This document shows positions 6,811 to 18,290 of a stretch of 41,428 bases of DNA, piece by piece. Origin of the DNA: an uncultured Bacteroidota bacterium (GTDB taxonomy: Bacteria > Bacteroidota > Bacteroidia > Chitinophagales > Chitinophagaceae); the NCBI GenBank assembly GCA_903831935.1, contig CAIKZP010000133.1, positions 1 through 41,428 of the forward strand, written 5' to 3'. The notes under the pieces were generated by a model. That model worked only from the letters and a program-made list of their open reading frames with translations. It was not told where the DNA came from and did no database searches. The translations under genes and the position numbers were made by a program. Numbering within the stretch: position 1 is the stretch's first letter; every line of letters begins with the position of its first letter.

Positions 6811-9800
6811 ATGTCTACAACTACATTGAACAACAGGGTCGGCTTCGGTAAAACTAAACACTTGGCTGATGCCCCAGACCTACTCGACATTCAGTTAGAA
6901 TCTTTCAGCGAGTTTTTTCAGTTAGAAACAACGCCCGACAAACGTAATGTTGAGGGGCTGTTCCGCGTATTCAAGGAAAACTTTCCTATTACGGATACAC
7001 GTAACATTTTCGTACTAGAATTCCTGGATTATTTTATTGATCCCCCACGATACACAATTGAAGAGTGTATGGAACGTGGTCTTACTTATGCAGTTCCTTT
7101 AAAAGCAAAATTGCGTTTAAGCTGTAATGATGAAGAGCACGTAGATTTCCAAACAATCGTTCAGGATGTATTCTTGGGTAATATCCCGTACATGACGCCG
7201 CGCGGTACCTTTGTAATTAATGGTGCAGAGCGTGTTGTAGTATCTCAGTTACACCGTTCACCTGGTGTATTCTTTGGGCAGTCTGTTCACCCTAATGGAA
7301 CAAAGATTTACTCTGCAAGGGTAATTCCGTTCAAAGGGGCTTGGATGGAATTCGCTACAGATATCAACAACGTAATGTATGCGTACATCGATCGTAAAAA
7401 GAAGTTCCCAGTAACTACTTTATTACGTTCTATTGGTTTTGAAACTGATAAAGACATCCTAGAATTATTTGGGATGGCAGACGAAGTTAAAGCCGATAAA
7501 AAATCATTAGCTAACCAAGTAGGTCGCAAATTAGCTGCACGTGTTTTAAGAACATGGGTAGAAGATTTCGTTGATGAAGATACTGGTGAAGTAGTGAGCA
7601 TTGAGCGTAACGAGATTGTTATGGAACGCGACACTGTTTTGGATGAAGAAGCAATTGCTACCATTATTGAAATGGAAGTGAAGAGCGTATTTATTCAAAA
7701 AGAAGATGTTGGTGGAGACTACGCAATCATCTACAATACTTTAAATAAAGATACCTCTAACAGTGAATTAGAAGCGGTTCAACATATCTATCGCCAATTG
7801 CGTGGAGCTGATGCACCTGATAATGAAACTGCTCGTGGTATTATCGATAAATTATTCTTCTCCGACAAACGTTATGATTTAGGAGAAGTAGGCCGTTATA
7901 AAATCAACCGTAAATTGGGCTTGGAATATCCTTTAGAAAAGAAGGTATTAACCAAACCAGATATCATTGAAATCATTAAATACCTTGTTCGTTTAACGAA
8001 TGGTAAAGCTGAGATTGATGATATTGATCACTTGAGCAATCGTCGTGTTCGTACTGTTGGTGAACAATTATATGCTCAATTCGGTGTAGGTCTTGCTCGT
8101 ATGGCTAGAACTATTCGTGAGCGTATGAACGTTCGTGATAACGAAGTATTTACGCCAGTTGATTTGATCAACGCGCGTACTTTATCTTCTGTTATTAACT
8201 CTTTCTTTGGAACTTCTCAGTTATCTCAATTCTTAGACCAAACCAATCCATTGAGTGAGATCACGCACAAGCGTCGTATCTCTGCATTAGGACCAGGAGG
8301 TTTGAGTAGAGAGCGTGCTGGATTTGAGGTTCGTGACGTACACTATTCGCACTACGGTCGTTTGTGTACTATTGAAACTCCAGAAGGTCCAAACATTGGT
8401 TTGATTTCTACACTTTGCGTTCACGCTGCTATTAATGATATGGGTTTCATTGAAACACCTTATCGTAAAGTAGAGAACGGAAAAGTAAATATGAATACCC
8501 TTACTTTCTTAAGCGCAGAAGAAGAAGACTCTGCAAAAATTGCCCAAAGTAATTCTCCATTGAATGACAAAGGTGGTTTTGCTGAAGACAAAGTGGTATC
8601 TCGTCAAACTGGTGATTTCCCTATTTTAGATAAAGAAGATGTAGAATTTATGGATGTGGCGCCAAACCAAATTGTTGGTTTGAGTGCGTCATTAATTCCT
8701 TTCTTAGAACATGATGATGCCAACCGTGCTTTGATGGGATCTAACATGCAACGTCAAGCGGTTCCATTGATCCGTTTAGAGGCGCCAATTGTTGGTACTG
8801 GATTAGAAGGAAAAGCAGCGCGTGATGCACGTATTCAAATTCACAGCGAAGGAAACGGAGTTGTTGAGTTTGTAGATGCAAACGAAATTCATGTTCGCTA
8901 CGACAGAAATGATTTAGATCGTTTGGTGAGTTTTAATGACGACTTACAAGTTTACCACTTGACTAAGTTCATGAAAACCAACCAAGCTACTTGTATCAAT
9001 TTACGTCCGGCAGTTAAAAAAGGACAACAATTAAAGAAGGGTGATTTTCTTACCGAAGGATATGCAACCAAAGACGGAGAATTGGCATTGGGCCGTAACT
9101 TACAAGTGGCATTCATGCCATGGAAAGGTTACAACTTCGAGGATGCAATTGTAATAAGTGAGAAAGTGGTTCGCGAAGATTTATTTACTTCTGTTCACAT
9201 TGAAGAATATGAATTAGAAGTTCGCGATACCAAATTAGGCGAAGAAGAATTAACACCAGATATACCAAACGTTTCTGAAGAAGCAACTAAGGATTTGGAT
9301 GAAAATGGTATCATTCGTATTGGAGCAACTATCAAAGAAGGAGATATCCTAATTGGTAAAATCACTCCAAAAGGTGAATCAGATCCAACCCCAGAAGAAA
9401 AACTATTGCGTGCCATCTTTGGAGACAAAGCGGGTGATGCAAAAGATGCTTCTTTGAAAGCACCAAACGGTACAGAAGGTGTGGTGATTGATAAAAAACT
9501 TTTCCAACGTGCTAAGAAAGATAAGAACGGTAAGATTCGTGAAAAAGCACAGTTAGAAAAAGTTGAAAAAGTTCACCAACAAAATGTTGAAACCATTAAA
9601 GAATTGTTGTTAGAAAAGTTACAGACTTTGTTGAAAGACAAATCTTCAACTGGTGTTAGCAATAATTTTGGAGAAATGTTAATAGGCAAAGGTGCAAAAT
9701 TCAATCAAAAGAATTTGGCTACTATTGACTATCAAAATGTTAATCCATTGGGTTGGACAGCCGACGCTAAAATTGATGACCAAATCAATACTTTATTACA

Positions 9801-10614
9801 CAACTATAGCATTAAGTTTAACGAAGAATTAGGTCGTTACAAACGCGAGAAATTCAATATCTCTATTGGAGACGAATTACCTGCAGGTGTATTGAAACTA
9901 GCCAAAGTTTACTTAGCTGTTAAGCGTAAGTTGAAAGTGGGAGATAAGATGGCAGGTCGTCACGGAAATAAAGGGATTGTTGCAAAGATTGTACGTGCCG
10001 AAGATTTACCATTTATGGAAGATGGTACACCAGTAGACATTGTATTGAATCCTTTGGGCGTACCTTCTAGGATGAACTTAGGTCAGATTTATGAAACCAT
10101 TTTAGGTTGGACCGGTAAGCGTTTGGGCGTGAAATTTGCAACACCAATTTTTGATGGTGCATCTACAACTCAAATTGAAGAATATTGCGTTGAAGCAGGT
10201 ATTCCAAGAAACGGTCACACTTATTTATACGATGGTGAAACAGGAGAGCGTTTCCATCAGAAAGCTACTGTGGGTGTTATTTACATGATTAAATTACACC
10301 ACATGGTTGATGATAAAATGCACGCCCGTTCAATCGGACCATACAGCTTAATTACACAACAACCGTTGGGTGGTAAGGCACAATTTGGAGGTCAACGTTT
10401 TGGTGAGATGGAGGTTTGGGCACTTGAAGCATATGGTGCTGCTAATATCTTACAAGAATTATTAACCCTCAAATCGGATGATATCATTGGCCGTGCTAAA
10501 ACGTACGAAGCCATTGTTAAAGGAGATAATATTCCTCGTCCGGGTATACCTGAATCATTCAATGTATTGGTACATGAATTAAGAGGATTAGGATTAGATC
10601 TTAAGTTTGAATAA
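6811..10614 (+). CDS. rpoB: DNA-directed RNA polymerase subunit beta
   Basis: RpoB, 1267 residues, shorter than the 1342 of E. coli as is usual in Bacteroidota. It forms half of the polymerase active-site cleft. The rifampicin pocket is clear at about residues 462-500 ([16 protein letters not shown] then [13 protein letters not shown]) and carries the wild-type Asp, His and Ser residues, so sensitivity to rifampicin is predicted. Later landmarks are the KGYNFEDAI block, [13 protein letters not shown] and, near the end, [16 protein letters not shown]. The ATG at 6811 follows an A/T-rich leader without Shine-Dalgarno. It is followed by rpoC after a 157-base interval containing a strong hairpin. 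Confidence 0.99.
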   Translation: MSTTTLNNRVGFGKTKHLADAPDLLDIQLESFSEFFQLETTPDKRNVEGLFRVFKENFPITDTRNIFVLEFLDYFIDPPRYTIEECMERGLTYAVPLKAKLRLSCNDEEHVDFQTIVQDVFLGNIPYMTPRGTFVINGAERVVVSQLHRSPGVFFGQSVHPNGTKIYSARVIPFKGAWMEFATDINNVMYAYIDRKKKFPVTTLLRSIGFETDKDILELFGMADEVKADKKSLANQVGRKLAARVLRTWVEDFVDEDTGEVVSIERNEIVMERDTVLDEEAIATIIEMEVKSVFIQKEDVGGDYAIIYNTLNKDTSNSELEAVQHIYRQLRGADAPDNETARGIIDKLFFSDKRYDLGEVGRYKINRKLGLEYPLEKKVLTKPDIIEIIKYLVRLTNGKAEIDDIDHLSNRRVRTVGEQLYAQFGVGLARMARTIRERMNVRDNEVFTPVDLINARTLSSVINSFFGTSQLSQFLDQTNPLSEITHKRRISALGPGGLSRERAGFEVRDVHYSHYGRLCTIETPEGPNIGLISTLCVHAAINDMGFIETPYRKVENGKVNMNTLTFLSAEEEDSAKIAQSNSPLNDKGGFAEDKVVSRQTGDFPILDKEDVEFMDVAPNQIVGLSASLIPFLEHDDANRALMGSNMQRQAVPLIRLEAPIVGTGLEGKAARDARIQIHSEGNGVVEFVDANEIHVRYDRNDLDRLVSFNDDLQVYHLTKFMKTNQATCINLRPAVKKGQQLKKGDFLTEGYATKDGELALGRNLQVAFMPWKGYNFEDAIVISEKVVREDLFTSVHIEEYELEVRDTKLGEEELTPDIPNVSEEATKDLDENGIIRIGATIKEGDILIGKITPKGESDPTPEEKLLRAIFGDKAGDAKDASLKAPNGTEGVVIDKKLFQRAKKDKNGKIREKAQLEKVEKVHQQNVETIKELLLEKLQTLLKDKSSTGVSNNFGEMLIGKGAKFNQKNLATIDYQNVNPLGWTADAKIDDQINTLLHNYSIKFNEELGRYKREKFNISIGDELPAGVLKLAKVYLAVKRKLKVGDKMAGRHGNKGIVAKIVRAEDLPFMEDGTPVDIVLNPLGVPSRMNLGQIYETILGWTGKRLGVKFATPIFDGASTTQIEEYCVEAGIPRNGHTYLYDGETGERFHQKATVGVIYMIKLHHMVDDKMHARSIGPYSLITQQPLGGKAQFGGQRFGEMEVWALEAYGAANILQELLTLKSDDIIGRAKTYEAIVKGDNIPRPGIPESFNVLVHELRGLGLDLKFE

Positions 10615-10621
10615 TAAGATA

Positions 10622-10669
10622 GAGTAGGTGGATTGTTGCTAACAAAAATGGCAACAATCCACTTTACTC
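10622..10669 (+). other. Strong hairpin between rpoB and rpoC
   Basis: GTGGATTGTTGC (10628-10639) pairs perfectly with GCAACAATCCAC (10651-10662); a further GAGTA (10622-10626) / TACTC (10665-10669) stem lies outside a small internal loop. The downstream sequence is not a clean T-run, so it looks like a processing, stability or partial attenuation element rather than a full terminator. Confidence 0.75.
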
Positions 10670-10771
10670 ATTTCTATTTGCAGTACTGAATAAGTATGCG
10701 ACGCAACTACTGATGCGTGAGCAGTCAAGAGTTGGAAACAAAATATTAAACTACAAATTCTCAACAGCGAT

Positions 10772-13700
10772 ATGGCAATCAAAAGAGATAACAAACCGAG
10801 ACCTACTTTTTCTCAAATTACTATTAGTCTAGCATCGCCTGATAGCATTTTGGAAAGAAGTTTTGGAGAAGTGTTAAAGCCTGAAACAATTAATTACCGC
10901 ACATACAAACCTGAACGTGATGGTTTGTTTTGTGAAAGGATTTTTGGACCAGTAAAAGACTACGAGTGTGCTTGTGGAAAGTACAAACGTATTCGTTACA
11001 AAGGTATTGTCTGTGACCGTTGTGGTGTAGAGGTTACAGAGAAAAAAGTACGTCGCGAACGTATGGGGCATATCAAATTAGTAGTACCAGTAGTTCATAT
11101 TTGGTACTTTAAAAGTTTGCCTAACAAAATTGGTTATTTATTAGGCATGAGTTCTAAGAAATTAGAAACAATTGTTTATTATGAAAGATATGTAGTGATT
11201 CAAGGCGGTATTAAAGAAAACCTAGCAATGGGTGATCTTTTAACTGAAGAAGAATACTTAGATCTATTAGATACTTTACCAAAAGATAATCAATATTTAT
11301 CTGATGAAGATCCGCAAAAATTCATTGCTAAAATGGGTGCTGAAGCGGTACATGCTTTGTTAGAAAGAATTGATTTAGATAGTTTGAGTTTCTCATTGCG
11401 TAATGCAGCAGCAACTGAAACTTCTCAACAACGTAAAGCAGATGCTTTAAAGCGTTTGAGCGTAGTTGAATCTTTCCGTGATGCAAGTACACGTATTACC
11501 AATCGCCCAGAGTGGATGGTAATGCAGTACATTCCTGTTATCCCACCAGAATTACGTCCATTGGTTCCATTGGATGGTGGTCGTTTTGCTTCATCTGATT
11601 TGAATGATTTATATCGTCGTGTTATTATCCGTAACAATCGTTTAAAAAGATTATTAGAAATTAAAGCGCCAGAAGTAATCTTACGTAATGAAAAACGTAT
11701 GTTACAAGAAGCGATTGATTCTTTATTCGACAATAGCCGTAAATCTAATGCTGTTAAAGCTGAAGGTGGACGTGCATTGAAATCTTTGAGTGATGTATTG
11801 AAAGGTAAGCAAGGTCGTTTCCGTCAAAACTTATTAGGTAAACGTGTGGATTATTCTGGACGTTCTGTAATTGTTGTAGGACCAGATTTGAAAATACACG
11901 AGTGCGGATTACCTAAAGACATGGCAGCGGAATTGTTCAAGCCATTTGTTATTAGAAAATTAATTGAAAGAGGTATCGTAAAAACTGTTAAGTCGGCTAA
12001 GAAATTAGTAGACAGAAAAGAAGCAGTTGTTTGGGATATTTTAGAAAATATTTTGAAAGGCCATCCAATTATGTTAAACCGTGCCCCAACATTGCACCGT
12101 TTATCTATTCAGGCTTTCCAACCAAAACTTGTTGAAGGAAAAGCGATTCAGTTACACCCATTGGTAACGTCTTCGTTCAATGCCGATTTCGATGGTGACC
12201 AAATGGCGGTGCACGTGCCTTTGAGCAATGCAGCAATTTTGGAAGCCCAGTTATTGATGTTGTCTTCACACAATATTTTGAACCCACAAAATGGTACACC
12301 TATCACCCTTCCTTCTCAGGACATGGTACTAGGATTGTATTACATGACTAAGGGTAAAAAAACTACAGAAACTGAAATTGTAAAAGGTCAAGGAATGGCT
12401 TTCTACAATATGGATGAAGTAGTAATTGCTTACAATGAAAGAGTAGTGGATCTTCATGCAAATATTCGCGTGAAAACAATGGTGCGCGAGCAAGGAAAAT
12501 TGAGCTTGAAATTAATTGAAACTACAGTTGGTCGTGTTTTGTTTAACCAAAACGTTCCAGTTGAAGTAGGTTATATTAATGCTTTATTAACCAAGAAAAA
12601 CTTGCGTGAAATTATTGGAGATATTATTAAAATCACCGATGTTCCTAAAACTGCAAAATTCTTGGATGATATTAAAACACTAGGATTCCGTATGGCCTTC
12701 CGTGGTGGTTTATCATTCAGTGTAAATGACTTGATTGTTCCTGATATGCGTAATGAGCTTTTGGATAATGCAAAAGCAGAAGTAGAAGATGTTTGGGAAA
12801 ACTACAACATGGGATTGATTACTAATAACGAACGTTATAATGCGGTAATTGATATTTGGAGTAGGGTCGATACACGTATCACTGAAACTTTAATTAAAGA
12901 AATGGCTACCGATAAACAAGGGTTTAACTCTGTTTATATGATGTTGGATTCTGGAGCCCGTGGTAGTAAAACACAGGTTAAACAGCTGGTAGGTATTCGT
13001 GGATTGATGGCAAAACCTCGTAAGAGCGGAAGCACTGGTAGTGAGGTAATTGAAAATCCAATTTTGTCTAACTTTAAAGGTGGACTAAACGTATTGGATT
13101 ACTTTATTTCTACACACGGTGCGCGTAAAGGTTTGGCCGATACAGCATTAAAAACTGCCGATGCGGGTTACTTAACTCGTCGTTTGGTGGATGTATCTCA
13201 AGACGTTGTTATTGCAGATGATGATTGCGGAACCTTAAGAGGTAATGCAACTAGCGCTTTAAAAGACAACGAAGATGTAATTGAACCATTATCAGATAGA
13301 ATTGAAGGTCGTACTTCATTACATAATGTATACCATCCAGTAACTGAAGAATTAATCATCCTTGCGGGTGAAGAAATTTCTCATGATGTGGCTATGCAAA
13401 TTGAAGATTCTGGTATTGAAACTGTAGAAATTCGTTCTGTATTAACTTGCGAAGCTAAGCGTGGTGTTTGCGTAAAATGTTATGGTAAAAACTTGGCAAC
13501 AGGTTATATCGCTCAACGCGGAGACGCTGTGGGTATCATTGCAGCACAATCAATTGGTGAACCAGGTACACAGTTAACCTTGCGTACTTTCCACGTGGGT
13601 GGGGTTGCGGGTTCTTCCTCTATTGAATCTACCTTAAACGCTAAGTTTGATGGTACCATTCAGTTTGATGGTTTAAGAACTGTTGATGCAGTAAACAATG

Positions 13701-15058
13701 AAGGAAATAAAGTACGTATTGTAATCGGTCGTACCGGTGAAGTGCGTATCATGGATGTGAAGAATGATCGTTTGATGATTACCAATAACGTTCCTTACGG
13801 TGCTACCTTGAATGTAAAAGATGGTCAGCAAGTGAAGAAAGGCGAAACCATTTGTACATGGGATCCGTTCAACAACGTAATTGTTGCTGAATTGAATGGT
13901 AAAATCAAATTTGTTGATGTGTTAGACGGGGTAACATACCGCGACGAAGCAGATGAGCAAACTGGTCACAGAGAGAAAGTAGTTATTGAAACAAAAGATA
14001 AAACTAAAATTCCTACCATTAGTGTGGAAGGTGCTAAAGACAGTAAGCATTATAACTTACCTGTTGGATCGCATATTGGAATTGAAGAAGGTGATGAAGT
14101 TAAAGCCGGACAGGTGTTGGTTAAAATACCACGTGTGTTGGGTAAATTAAGAGATATCACTGGAGGTCTTCCGCGTGTAACTGAATTATTTGAAGCACGT
14201 AACCCTGGTAATCCTGCAATTGTTTGTGAGATTGATGGTGTGGTTGCTTTTGGTAATGTTAAGCGTGGTAACCGTGAAATTATTGTTGAGTCTAGAGATG
14301 GTATGGTGAAGAAATACTTGGTTCCATTAACCCGCCAAATTTTGGTGCAAGATGGTGACTTTGTAAAAGCTGGTACACCAATGTCTGATGGACAAATTGC
14401 ACCTGCAGATATCTTAGCAATCAAAGGACCATTTGCTGTTCAAGAGTATGTGGTTAATGAGATTCAAGAGGTATACCGTTTACAAGGTGTAAAAATCAAT
14501 GACAAACACGTAGAAGTGATTGTACGTCAGATGATGAAAAAAGTAGAAATTGTTGACGCTGGAGATACTAAATTCTTAGAAGAAGATTTGGAAGATCGCT
14601 TTGATTTTATTGAAGAGAACGACCGTATCTACGATAAAAAAGTAGTAACTGAATCAGGCGAAAGCACCAAGTTCAAAGCTGGTCAAATTGTTACTGTTCG
14701 TGAGTTTAGAGAAGAAAACTCTATCCTACGCAGAAGCGATCGTAAACTAGTTGAAGTTCGTGATGCAAAACCTGCAACTGCAACACCGGTTCTTTTGGGT
14801 ATTACCAAAGCATCTTTAGGTGTTCAAAGTTGGATTTCTGCTGCATCGTTCCAAGAAACTACCAAAGTATTGAGTCAAGCTGCTATTCAAGGCAAGACTG
14901 ATATGATGTTAGGATTGAAAGAGAATGTTATTACTGGTCATTTGATTCCTGCTGGTTCAGGTCAAAAAGATTTTGATAACATGATTGTAGGAAGTAAAGA
15001 AGAATACGAAGTATTGGCAACTACGCGCGAAGCAATGAGTTTCGACGAAGAAGAATAA
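10772..15058 (+). CDS. rpoC: DNA-directed RNA polymerase subunit beta'
   Basis: RpoC, 1428 residues, carries the catalytic magnesium site NADFDGD at about residues 470-476. The N-terminal zinc ribbon is visible as [13 protein letters not shown] followed by CDRCGVEV (about residues 66-90). The second zinc site includes [13 protein letters not shown] (about residues 894-906). The trigger loop/bridge helix region around [22 protein letters not shown] is intact. Its start [16 protein letters not shown] is typical for the phylum. The gene follows rpoB in the same direction and is closed by a strong terminator. Nothing suggests a split or inserted domain beyond normal lineage variation. Confidence 0.99.
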   Translation: MAIKRDNKPRPTFSQITISLASPDSILERSFGEVLKPETINYRTYKPERDGLFCERIFGPVKDYECACGKYKRIRYKGIVCDRCGVEVTEKKVRRERMGHIKLVVPVVHIWYFKSLPNKIGYLLGMSSKKLETIVYYERYVVIQGGIKENLAMGDLLTEEEYLDLLDTLPKDNQYLSDEDPQKFIAKMGAEAVHALLERIDLDSLSFSLRNAAATETSQQRKADALKRLSVVESFRDASTRITNRPEWMVMQYIPVIPPELRPLVPLDGGRFASSDLNDLYRRVIIRNNRLKRLLEIKAPEVILRNEKRMLQEAIDSLFDNSRKSNAVKAEGGRALKSLSDVLKGKQGRFRQNLLGKRVDYSGRSVIVVGPDLKIHECGLPKDMAAELFKPFVIRKLIERGIVKTVKSAKKLVDRKEAVVWDILENILKGHPIMLNRAPTLHRLSIQAFQPKLVEGKAIQLHPLVTSSFNADFDGDQMAVHVPLSNAAILEAQLLMLSSHNILNPQNGTPITLPSQDMVLGLYYMTKGKKTTETEIVKGQGMAFYNMDEVVIAYNERVVDLHANIRVKTMVREQGKLSLKLIETTVGRVLFNQNVPVEVGYINALLTKKNLREIIGDIIKITDVPKTAKFLDDIKTLGFRMAFRGGLSFSVNDLIVPDMRNELLDNAKAEVEDVWENYNMGLITNNERYNAVIDIWSRVDTRITETLIKEMATDKQGFNSVYMMLDSGARGSKTQVKQLVGIRGLMAKPRKSGSTGSEVIENPILSNFKGGLNVLDYFISTHGARKGLADTALKTADAGYLTRRLVDVSQDVVIADDDCGTLRGNATSALKDNEDVIEPLSDRIEGRTSLHNVYHPVTEELIILAGEEISHDVAMQIEDSGIETVEIRSVLTCEAKRGVCVKCYGKNLATGYIAQRGDAVGIIAAQSIGEPGTQLTLRTFHVGGVAGSSSIESTLNAKFDGTIQFDGLRTVDAVNNEGNKVRIVIGRTGEVRIMDVKNDRLMITNNVPYGATLNVKDGQQVKKGETICTWDPFNNVIVAELNGKIKFVDVLDGVTYRDEADEQTGHREKVVIETKDKTKIPTISVEGAKDSKHYNLPVGSHIGIEEGDEVKAGQVLVKIPRVLGKLRDITGGLPRVTELFEARNPGNPAIVCEIDGVVAFGNVKRGNREIIVESRDGMVKKYLVPLTRQILVQDGDFVKAGTPMSDGQIAPADILAIKGPFAVQEYVVNEIQEVYRLQGVKINDKHVEVIVRQMMKKVEIVDAGDTKFLEEDLEDRFDFIEENDRIYDKKVVTESGESTKFKAGQIVTVREFREENSILRRSDRKLVEVRDAKPATATPVLLGITKASLGVQSWISAASFQETTKVLSQAAIQGKTDMMLGLKENVITGHLIPAGSGQKDFDNMIVGSKEEYEVLATTREAMSFDEEE

Positions 15059-15086
15059 GCAATACTTCTGTTAAATGATAGCATAT

Positions 15087-15119
15087 TAAAAGTAGGAAGC
15101 TTAAAACTTCCTACTTTTA
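15087..15119 (+). terminator. Intrinsic terminator after rpoC
   Basis: A perfect 13-bp stem, 15087-15099 with 15107-15119 (core AGTAGGAAG/CTTCCTACT), across a seven-base loop, followed by TTTTAT. It ends the rpoBC transcript. Confidence 0.88.
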
Positions 15120-15193
15120 TTTTATACGGACTAACGATTTTTAGTTATTTTTAGAATCTTGATTTTATCAAACAATACTTTTAATAAAGCAAT

Positions 15194-15778
15194 ATGAAGA
15201 ATGCAACTTTGGGTTTTAATATCGTTTTGGCACTAGCGGTGTCGGTTTTATTTTATTTACATTTTTCTTCAAAAAAATCTGCAACCGCTGTTGCAAACAT
15301 CAATACTGCTGTAGCTGATGGCAAATTCAAGATTGCTTATTTTGAAATGGATTCTTTAGAAAATCATTATGAATATTTTATAGAAGTTAGAAATGTATTA
15401 CGTGGTAAAGACCAAGAAAATAACCGACAATTATCTGAAATGAAAAATACATTTGCGTCAAAATACCAAGAGTTGCAAAAAACTGCTCAGGGCATGACGC
15501 AAGCAGAAGTAAACGGCAAACAACAAGAGTTAATGCAAATGGAAAAAACTTTTCAAAACAAAGAGCAAATGTTAAACCAAGATTTGCAAAATGAAAGTTT
15601 TAAACGCTTGCAAGATGTAAAGAGGAAAGTTGAAGACTATTTAAAAGAGTATAATAAAGACAAAGGTTATTCTTATGTACTTACAAGTTCTCCAGACTTG
15701 ATATACTTAAAAGATTCTGTTTACAACATTACTTCAGACCTAATTAAGGGTTTAAATAATCAGTACAAGAAGAAATAG
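15194..15778 (+). CDS. OmpH/Skp-like periplasmic chaperone
   Basis: A 194-residue protein of the OmpH (Skp) family. It opens with an uncleaved-looking signal anchor (about residues 7-25, GFNIVLALAVSVLFYLHF). A beta segment follows with the family pattern IAYFEMDSLENHYEY, then a long charged, Gln/Lys/Glu-rich coiled coil at about residues 70-150 and a C-terminal segment YVLTSSPDLIYLKDS. Family members hold unfolded outer-membrane proteins in the periplasm; in Bacteroidota several paralogues exist, often with a membrane anchor. It stands alone between the rpoC terminator and another terminator at 15806. The exact client role is not known. Confidence 0.82.
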   Translation: MKNATLGFNIVLALAVSVLFYLHFSSKKSATAVANINTAVADGKFKIAYFEMDSLENHYEYFIEVRNVLRGKDQENNRQLSEMKNTFASKYQELQKTAQGMTQAEVNGKQQELMQMEKTFQNKEQMLNQDLQNESFKRLQDVKRKVEDYLKEYNKDKGYSYVLTSSPDLIYLKDSVYNITSDLIKGLNNQYKKK

Positions 15779-15805
15779 AATCTTCAATCATATTTATTAT
15801 CTTCA

Positions 15806-15835
15806 AATCCCGTTTCAAAACAACGGGATTTTTTT
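15806..15835 (+). terminator. Intrinsic terminator whose T-run abuts the next start codon
   Basis: AATCCCGTT (15806-15814) pairs perfectly with AACGGGATT (15822-15830) across seven bases, followed by Ts to 15835. The next bases, 15836-15838, are the ATG of the permease gene. Confidence 0.9.
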
Positions 15836-17272
15836 ATGAGTACAAATCCCCAATTCAAACCAAGTTTAGGACTATTTGACGCCACTATGATTGTAGCTGG
15901 CGGAATGATTGGTTCTGGTATTTTTATTGTAAGTGCCGATATTACTCGAAATGTGGGGAGTGCTGGCTGGTTAATTGCAGTTTGGTTGATTACAGGATTT
16001 ATGACCATTACAGCAGCAGTGACTTATGGTGAATTAAGTGGTATGTATCCTAAAGCAGGTGGCCAATATGTTTATTTAAGAGAAGCCTATAACCCCTTGG
16101 TTGGATTTTTATACGGTTGGAGTTTTTTCTCAGTAATCCAAACGGCTACAATTGCTGCAGTAGGTGTGGCTTTTAGTAGGTTCACTGCTTATTTAATTCC
16201 CGCAGTAGGAGAAGGGAATATTTTACTTGATTTAGGGTTCTTGAAAATATCAGCAGCACAAGTGTTGGCAATTTCCATGATTGTATTATTAACTTATACC
16301 AATACACGTGGTGTAAAAGGTGGTAAAATTATTCAGTCGAGTTTTACAGTAACCAAACTTTTATCGTTGTTTGGTTTAATCATATTTGGATTCTTATTAT
16401 CTAAACAAAGTTTTTGGGCACAGAACTGGCAGCATGCATTTACTTCAGTACAAGACTTGGGTGTTAAAAATGCAGTTGGAATATTAGAGCCTAGTGGTTG
16501 GCATCCTATTTCTGGTGCGGTTTTAATTGGTGCTATTTCTGCTGCTATGGTGGGTTCAATTTTTAGTAGCGATTCTTGGAACACCGTAACCTTTATTGCA
16601 GGAGAAATTAAAAATCCAAAACGCAATATTGGATTGAGTTTGTTTTTTGGAACGCTAATTGTAACACTAATTTATGTATCGGCTAATTTGATGTATTTGA
16701 ATGTATTGCCATTGCAACAAATTGCGTATGCAGAAAATGATCGTGTAGCAGTAGCAGCTGCAAATGCAATTTTTGGTAATGTGGGTACCATTGTAATAGC
16801 TGTGATGATTATGATTTCAACTTTTGGATGTAATAGTGGTTTGATATTATCTGGTGCTAGGGTTTTTTATACCATGGCAAAAGATGGCTTGTTTTTTAAG
16901 AAAACTGGAGAGTTAAATAAAAACGCCGTTCCAGAATATGCTTTATGGATTCAGTGTGCAATGGCTAGTTTGTTGTGTTTAAGTGGTAAATACGGCGATT
17001 TGTTAACCATGGTTTCCTTTGTTGGAATTATATTTTACGTATTAACCATTACAGGCGTATTTATTTTACGCAAAAAACTACCCAATGCAGAACGTCCTTA
17101 TCGCGCATTTGGTTATCCTGTGCTACCTTTGATTTACATCGTTTTAGCTATTGTATTTTGTGTAGGGCTTGTTTGGGCTTCTCCAACATACTCTCTTTGG
17201 GGCTTGGGAATTACCTCTATAGGCGTTCCACTATATTACTTAGCCGTAAATAATCAAAAAAAATCGGTGTAA
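15836..17272 (+). CDS. APC-family amino acid permease
   Basis: A 478-residue integral membrane transporter of the amino acid-polyamine-organocation superfamily, with about 12 hydrophobic segments. The first helix holds the family substrate-binding signature GGMIGSGIFIVSADI (about residues 22-36), and a long SYNTV-like unwound helix 6 region appears near SIFSSDSWNTVTFIAGE. Family members exchange or import amino acids by proton symport or antiport; substrate cannot be read here. The start MSTNPQFKPSLGLFDATMIV is typical, yet it directly touches the upstream terminator T-run, leaving no normal leader. hldA begins four bases after its stop, so the two are likely co-transcribed. Confidence 0.88.
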   Translation: MSTNPQFKPSLGLFDATMIVAGGMIGSGIFIVSADITRNVGSAGWLIAVWLITGFMTITAAVTYGELSGMYPKAGGQYVYLREAYNPLVGFLYGWSFFSVIQTATIAAVGVAFSRFTAYLIPAVGEGNILLDLGFLKISAAQVLAISMIVLLTYTNTRGVKGGKIIQSSFTVTKLLSLFGLIIFGFLLSKQSFWAQNWQHAFTSVQDLGVKNAVGILEPSGWHPISGAVLIGAISAAMVGSIFSSDSWNTVTFIAGEIKNPKRNIGLSLFFGTLIVTLIYVSANLMYLNVLPLQQIAYAENDRVAVAAANAIFGNVGTIVIAVMIMISTFGCNSGLILSGARVFYTMAKDGLFFKKTGELNKNAVPEYALWIQCAMASLLCLSGKYGDLLTMVSFVGIIFYVLTITGVFILRKKLPNAERPYRAFGYPVLPLIYIVLAIVFCVGLVWASPTYSLWGLGITSIGVPLYYLAVNNQKKSV

Positions 17273-17276
17273 TTAT

Positions 17277-18272
17277 ATGTCAACAGTAGATTTTAATGCA
17301 TTATTTGAACAGTTCAACCGATTGAAAGTAGCTATTGTAGGTGATGTAATGCTTGATACCTATTGGTGGGGCAATACAGACCGTATTTCGCCCGAAGCGC
17401 CTGTTCCTGTGGTTAGCTTGCAGAAAAAGGAAATGCGGGTAGGAGGAGCTGCTAATGTGGCTTTAAATACCTCATCGCTTGGTGCATCAACCACCATCAT
17501 TTCAATTATTGGAGATGATGCAGATGGTATTGCATTAACGGCATTATTGAATGGGCATGGCATTAACACAACAATGCTATTGTCAAGTAAGGAGCGTATC
17601 ACCACCAATAAAATGAGGGTGATGAGTCGCAACCAGCAAATGATGCGTTTAGATGCTGAAATTACTACTGATATAAGTGCTGCATTAGAATTAGAAATGA
17701 TTAAAAGTGTTCGTACCTTATTTGAAACAAATTGTCCGGATGTTTTAATATTTGAAGATTATAATAAAGGCGTTTTAACGACCCATATAATTGAACAGCT
17801 GATTGCATTGTGTAAGGAGTTTGGTGTGGTTACTACCGTGGATCCCAAACGAAATAATTTTTTAGCATTTAAAGGAGTGGATATTTTTAAGCCTAATTTA
17901 AAAGAAGTAAAAGAAGGTTTAAACGTATTGGTTGACAAAGTCGATTTAAATACTTTAGATAAAATTCATACGGCTTTGCATGAGGTACTAGAACACCAAA
18001 TATCACTAATCACTTTGTCTGAAAAAGGTGTTTTTTATCAAACGCAAAATGAAGCTAAAATCATTCCAACCCATGTACGCAACATTGCTGATGTAAGTGG
18101 TGCAGGCGATACAGTCATTGCGGTTGCTTCATTGGTTTATACTGCAACAAAAAATATGCATTTAGCGGCTGAAATGGCCAATATTGCTGGTGGTTTGGTT
18201 TGTGAAGAAGTAGGAACAGCTGCTATAATTAAAGCATTGTTTTTAAAAGAATGTAATTCTCTATTGCAATAA
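17277..18272 (+). CDS. hldA: D-glycero-beta-D-manno-heptose-7-phosphate kinase
   Basis: A 331-residue PfkB-type kinase. The N-terminus RLKVAIVGDVMLDTYWWG then RISPEAPVPV and VGGAANVALN are diagnostic for the RfaE/HldE kinase domain. The anion hole and catalytic Asp are in DVSGAGDTVIA (about residue 278). It phosphorylates heptose-7-phosphate at C1 on the way to ADP-heptose for lipopolysaccharide inner core. The adenylyltransferase domain fused in E. coli HldE is absent, so a separate HldC/RfaE2-like protein must be encoded elsewhere. It follows the permease by four bases and precedes ispD by 18, suggesting one transcript. Confidence 0.9.
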   Translation: MSTVDFNALFEQFNRLKVAIVGDVMLDTYWWGNTDRISPEAPVPVVSLQKKEMRVGGAANVALNTSSLGASTTIISIIGDDADGIALTALLNGHGINTTMLLSSKERITTNKMRVMSRNQQMMRLDAEITTDISAALELEMIKSVRTLFETNCPDVLIFEDYNKGVLTTHIIEQLIALCKEFGVVTTVDPKRNNFLAFKGVDIFKPNLKEVKEGLNVLVDKVDLNTLDKIHTALHEVLEHQISLITLSEKGVFYQTQNEAKIIPTHVRNIADVSGAGDTVIAVASLVYTATKNMHLAAEMANIAGGLVCEEVGTAAIIKALFLKECNSLLQ

Positions 18273-18290
18273 TTTGAATCACAGAATTGA

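Noticed and set aside
7308-7664. Long leftward frames inside rpoB and rpoC (also 9195-9428, 11425-11733, 14050-14424)
   Set aside because: Shadows of strongly biased codons in highly conserved genes; no start context, no recognisable domain.
15159-15171. TTGATTTTATCAA before the OmpH-like gene as an FNR box
   Set aside because: The half-sites are three bases apart instead of four, and the sequence is AT-rich enough to arise by chance.
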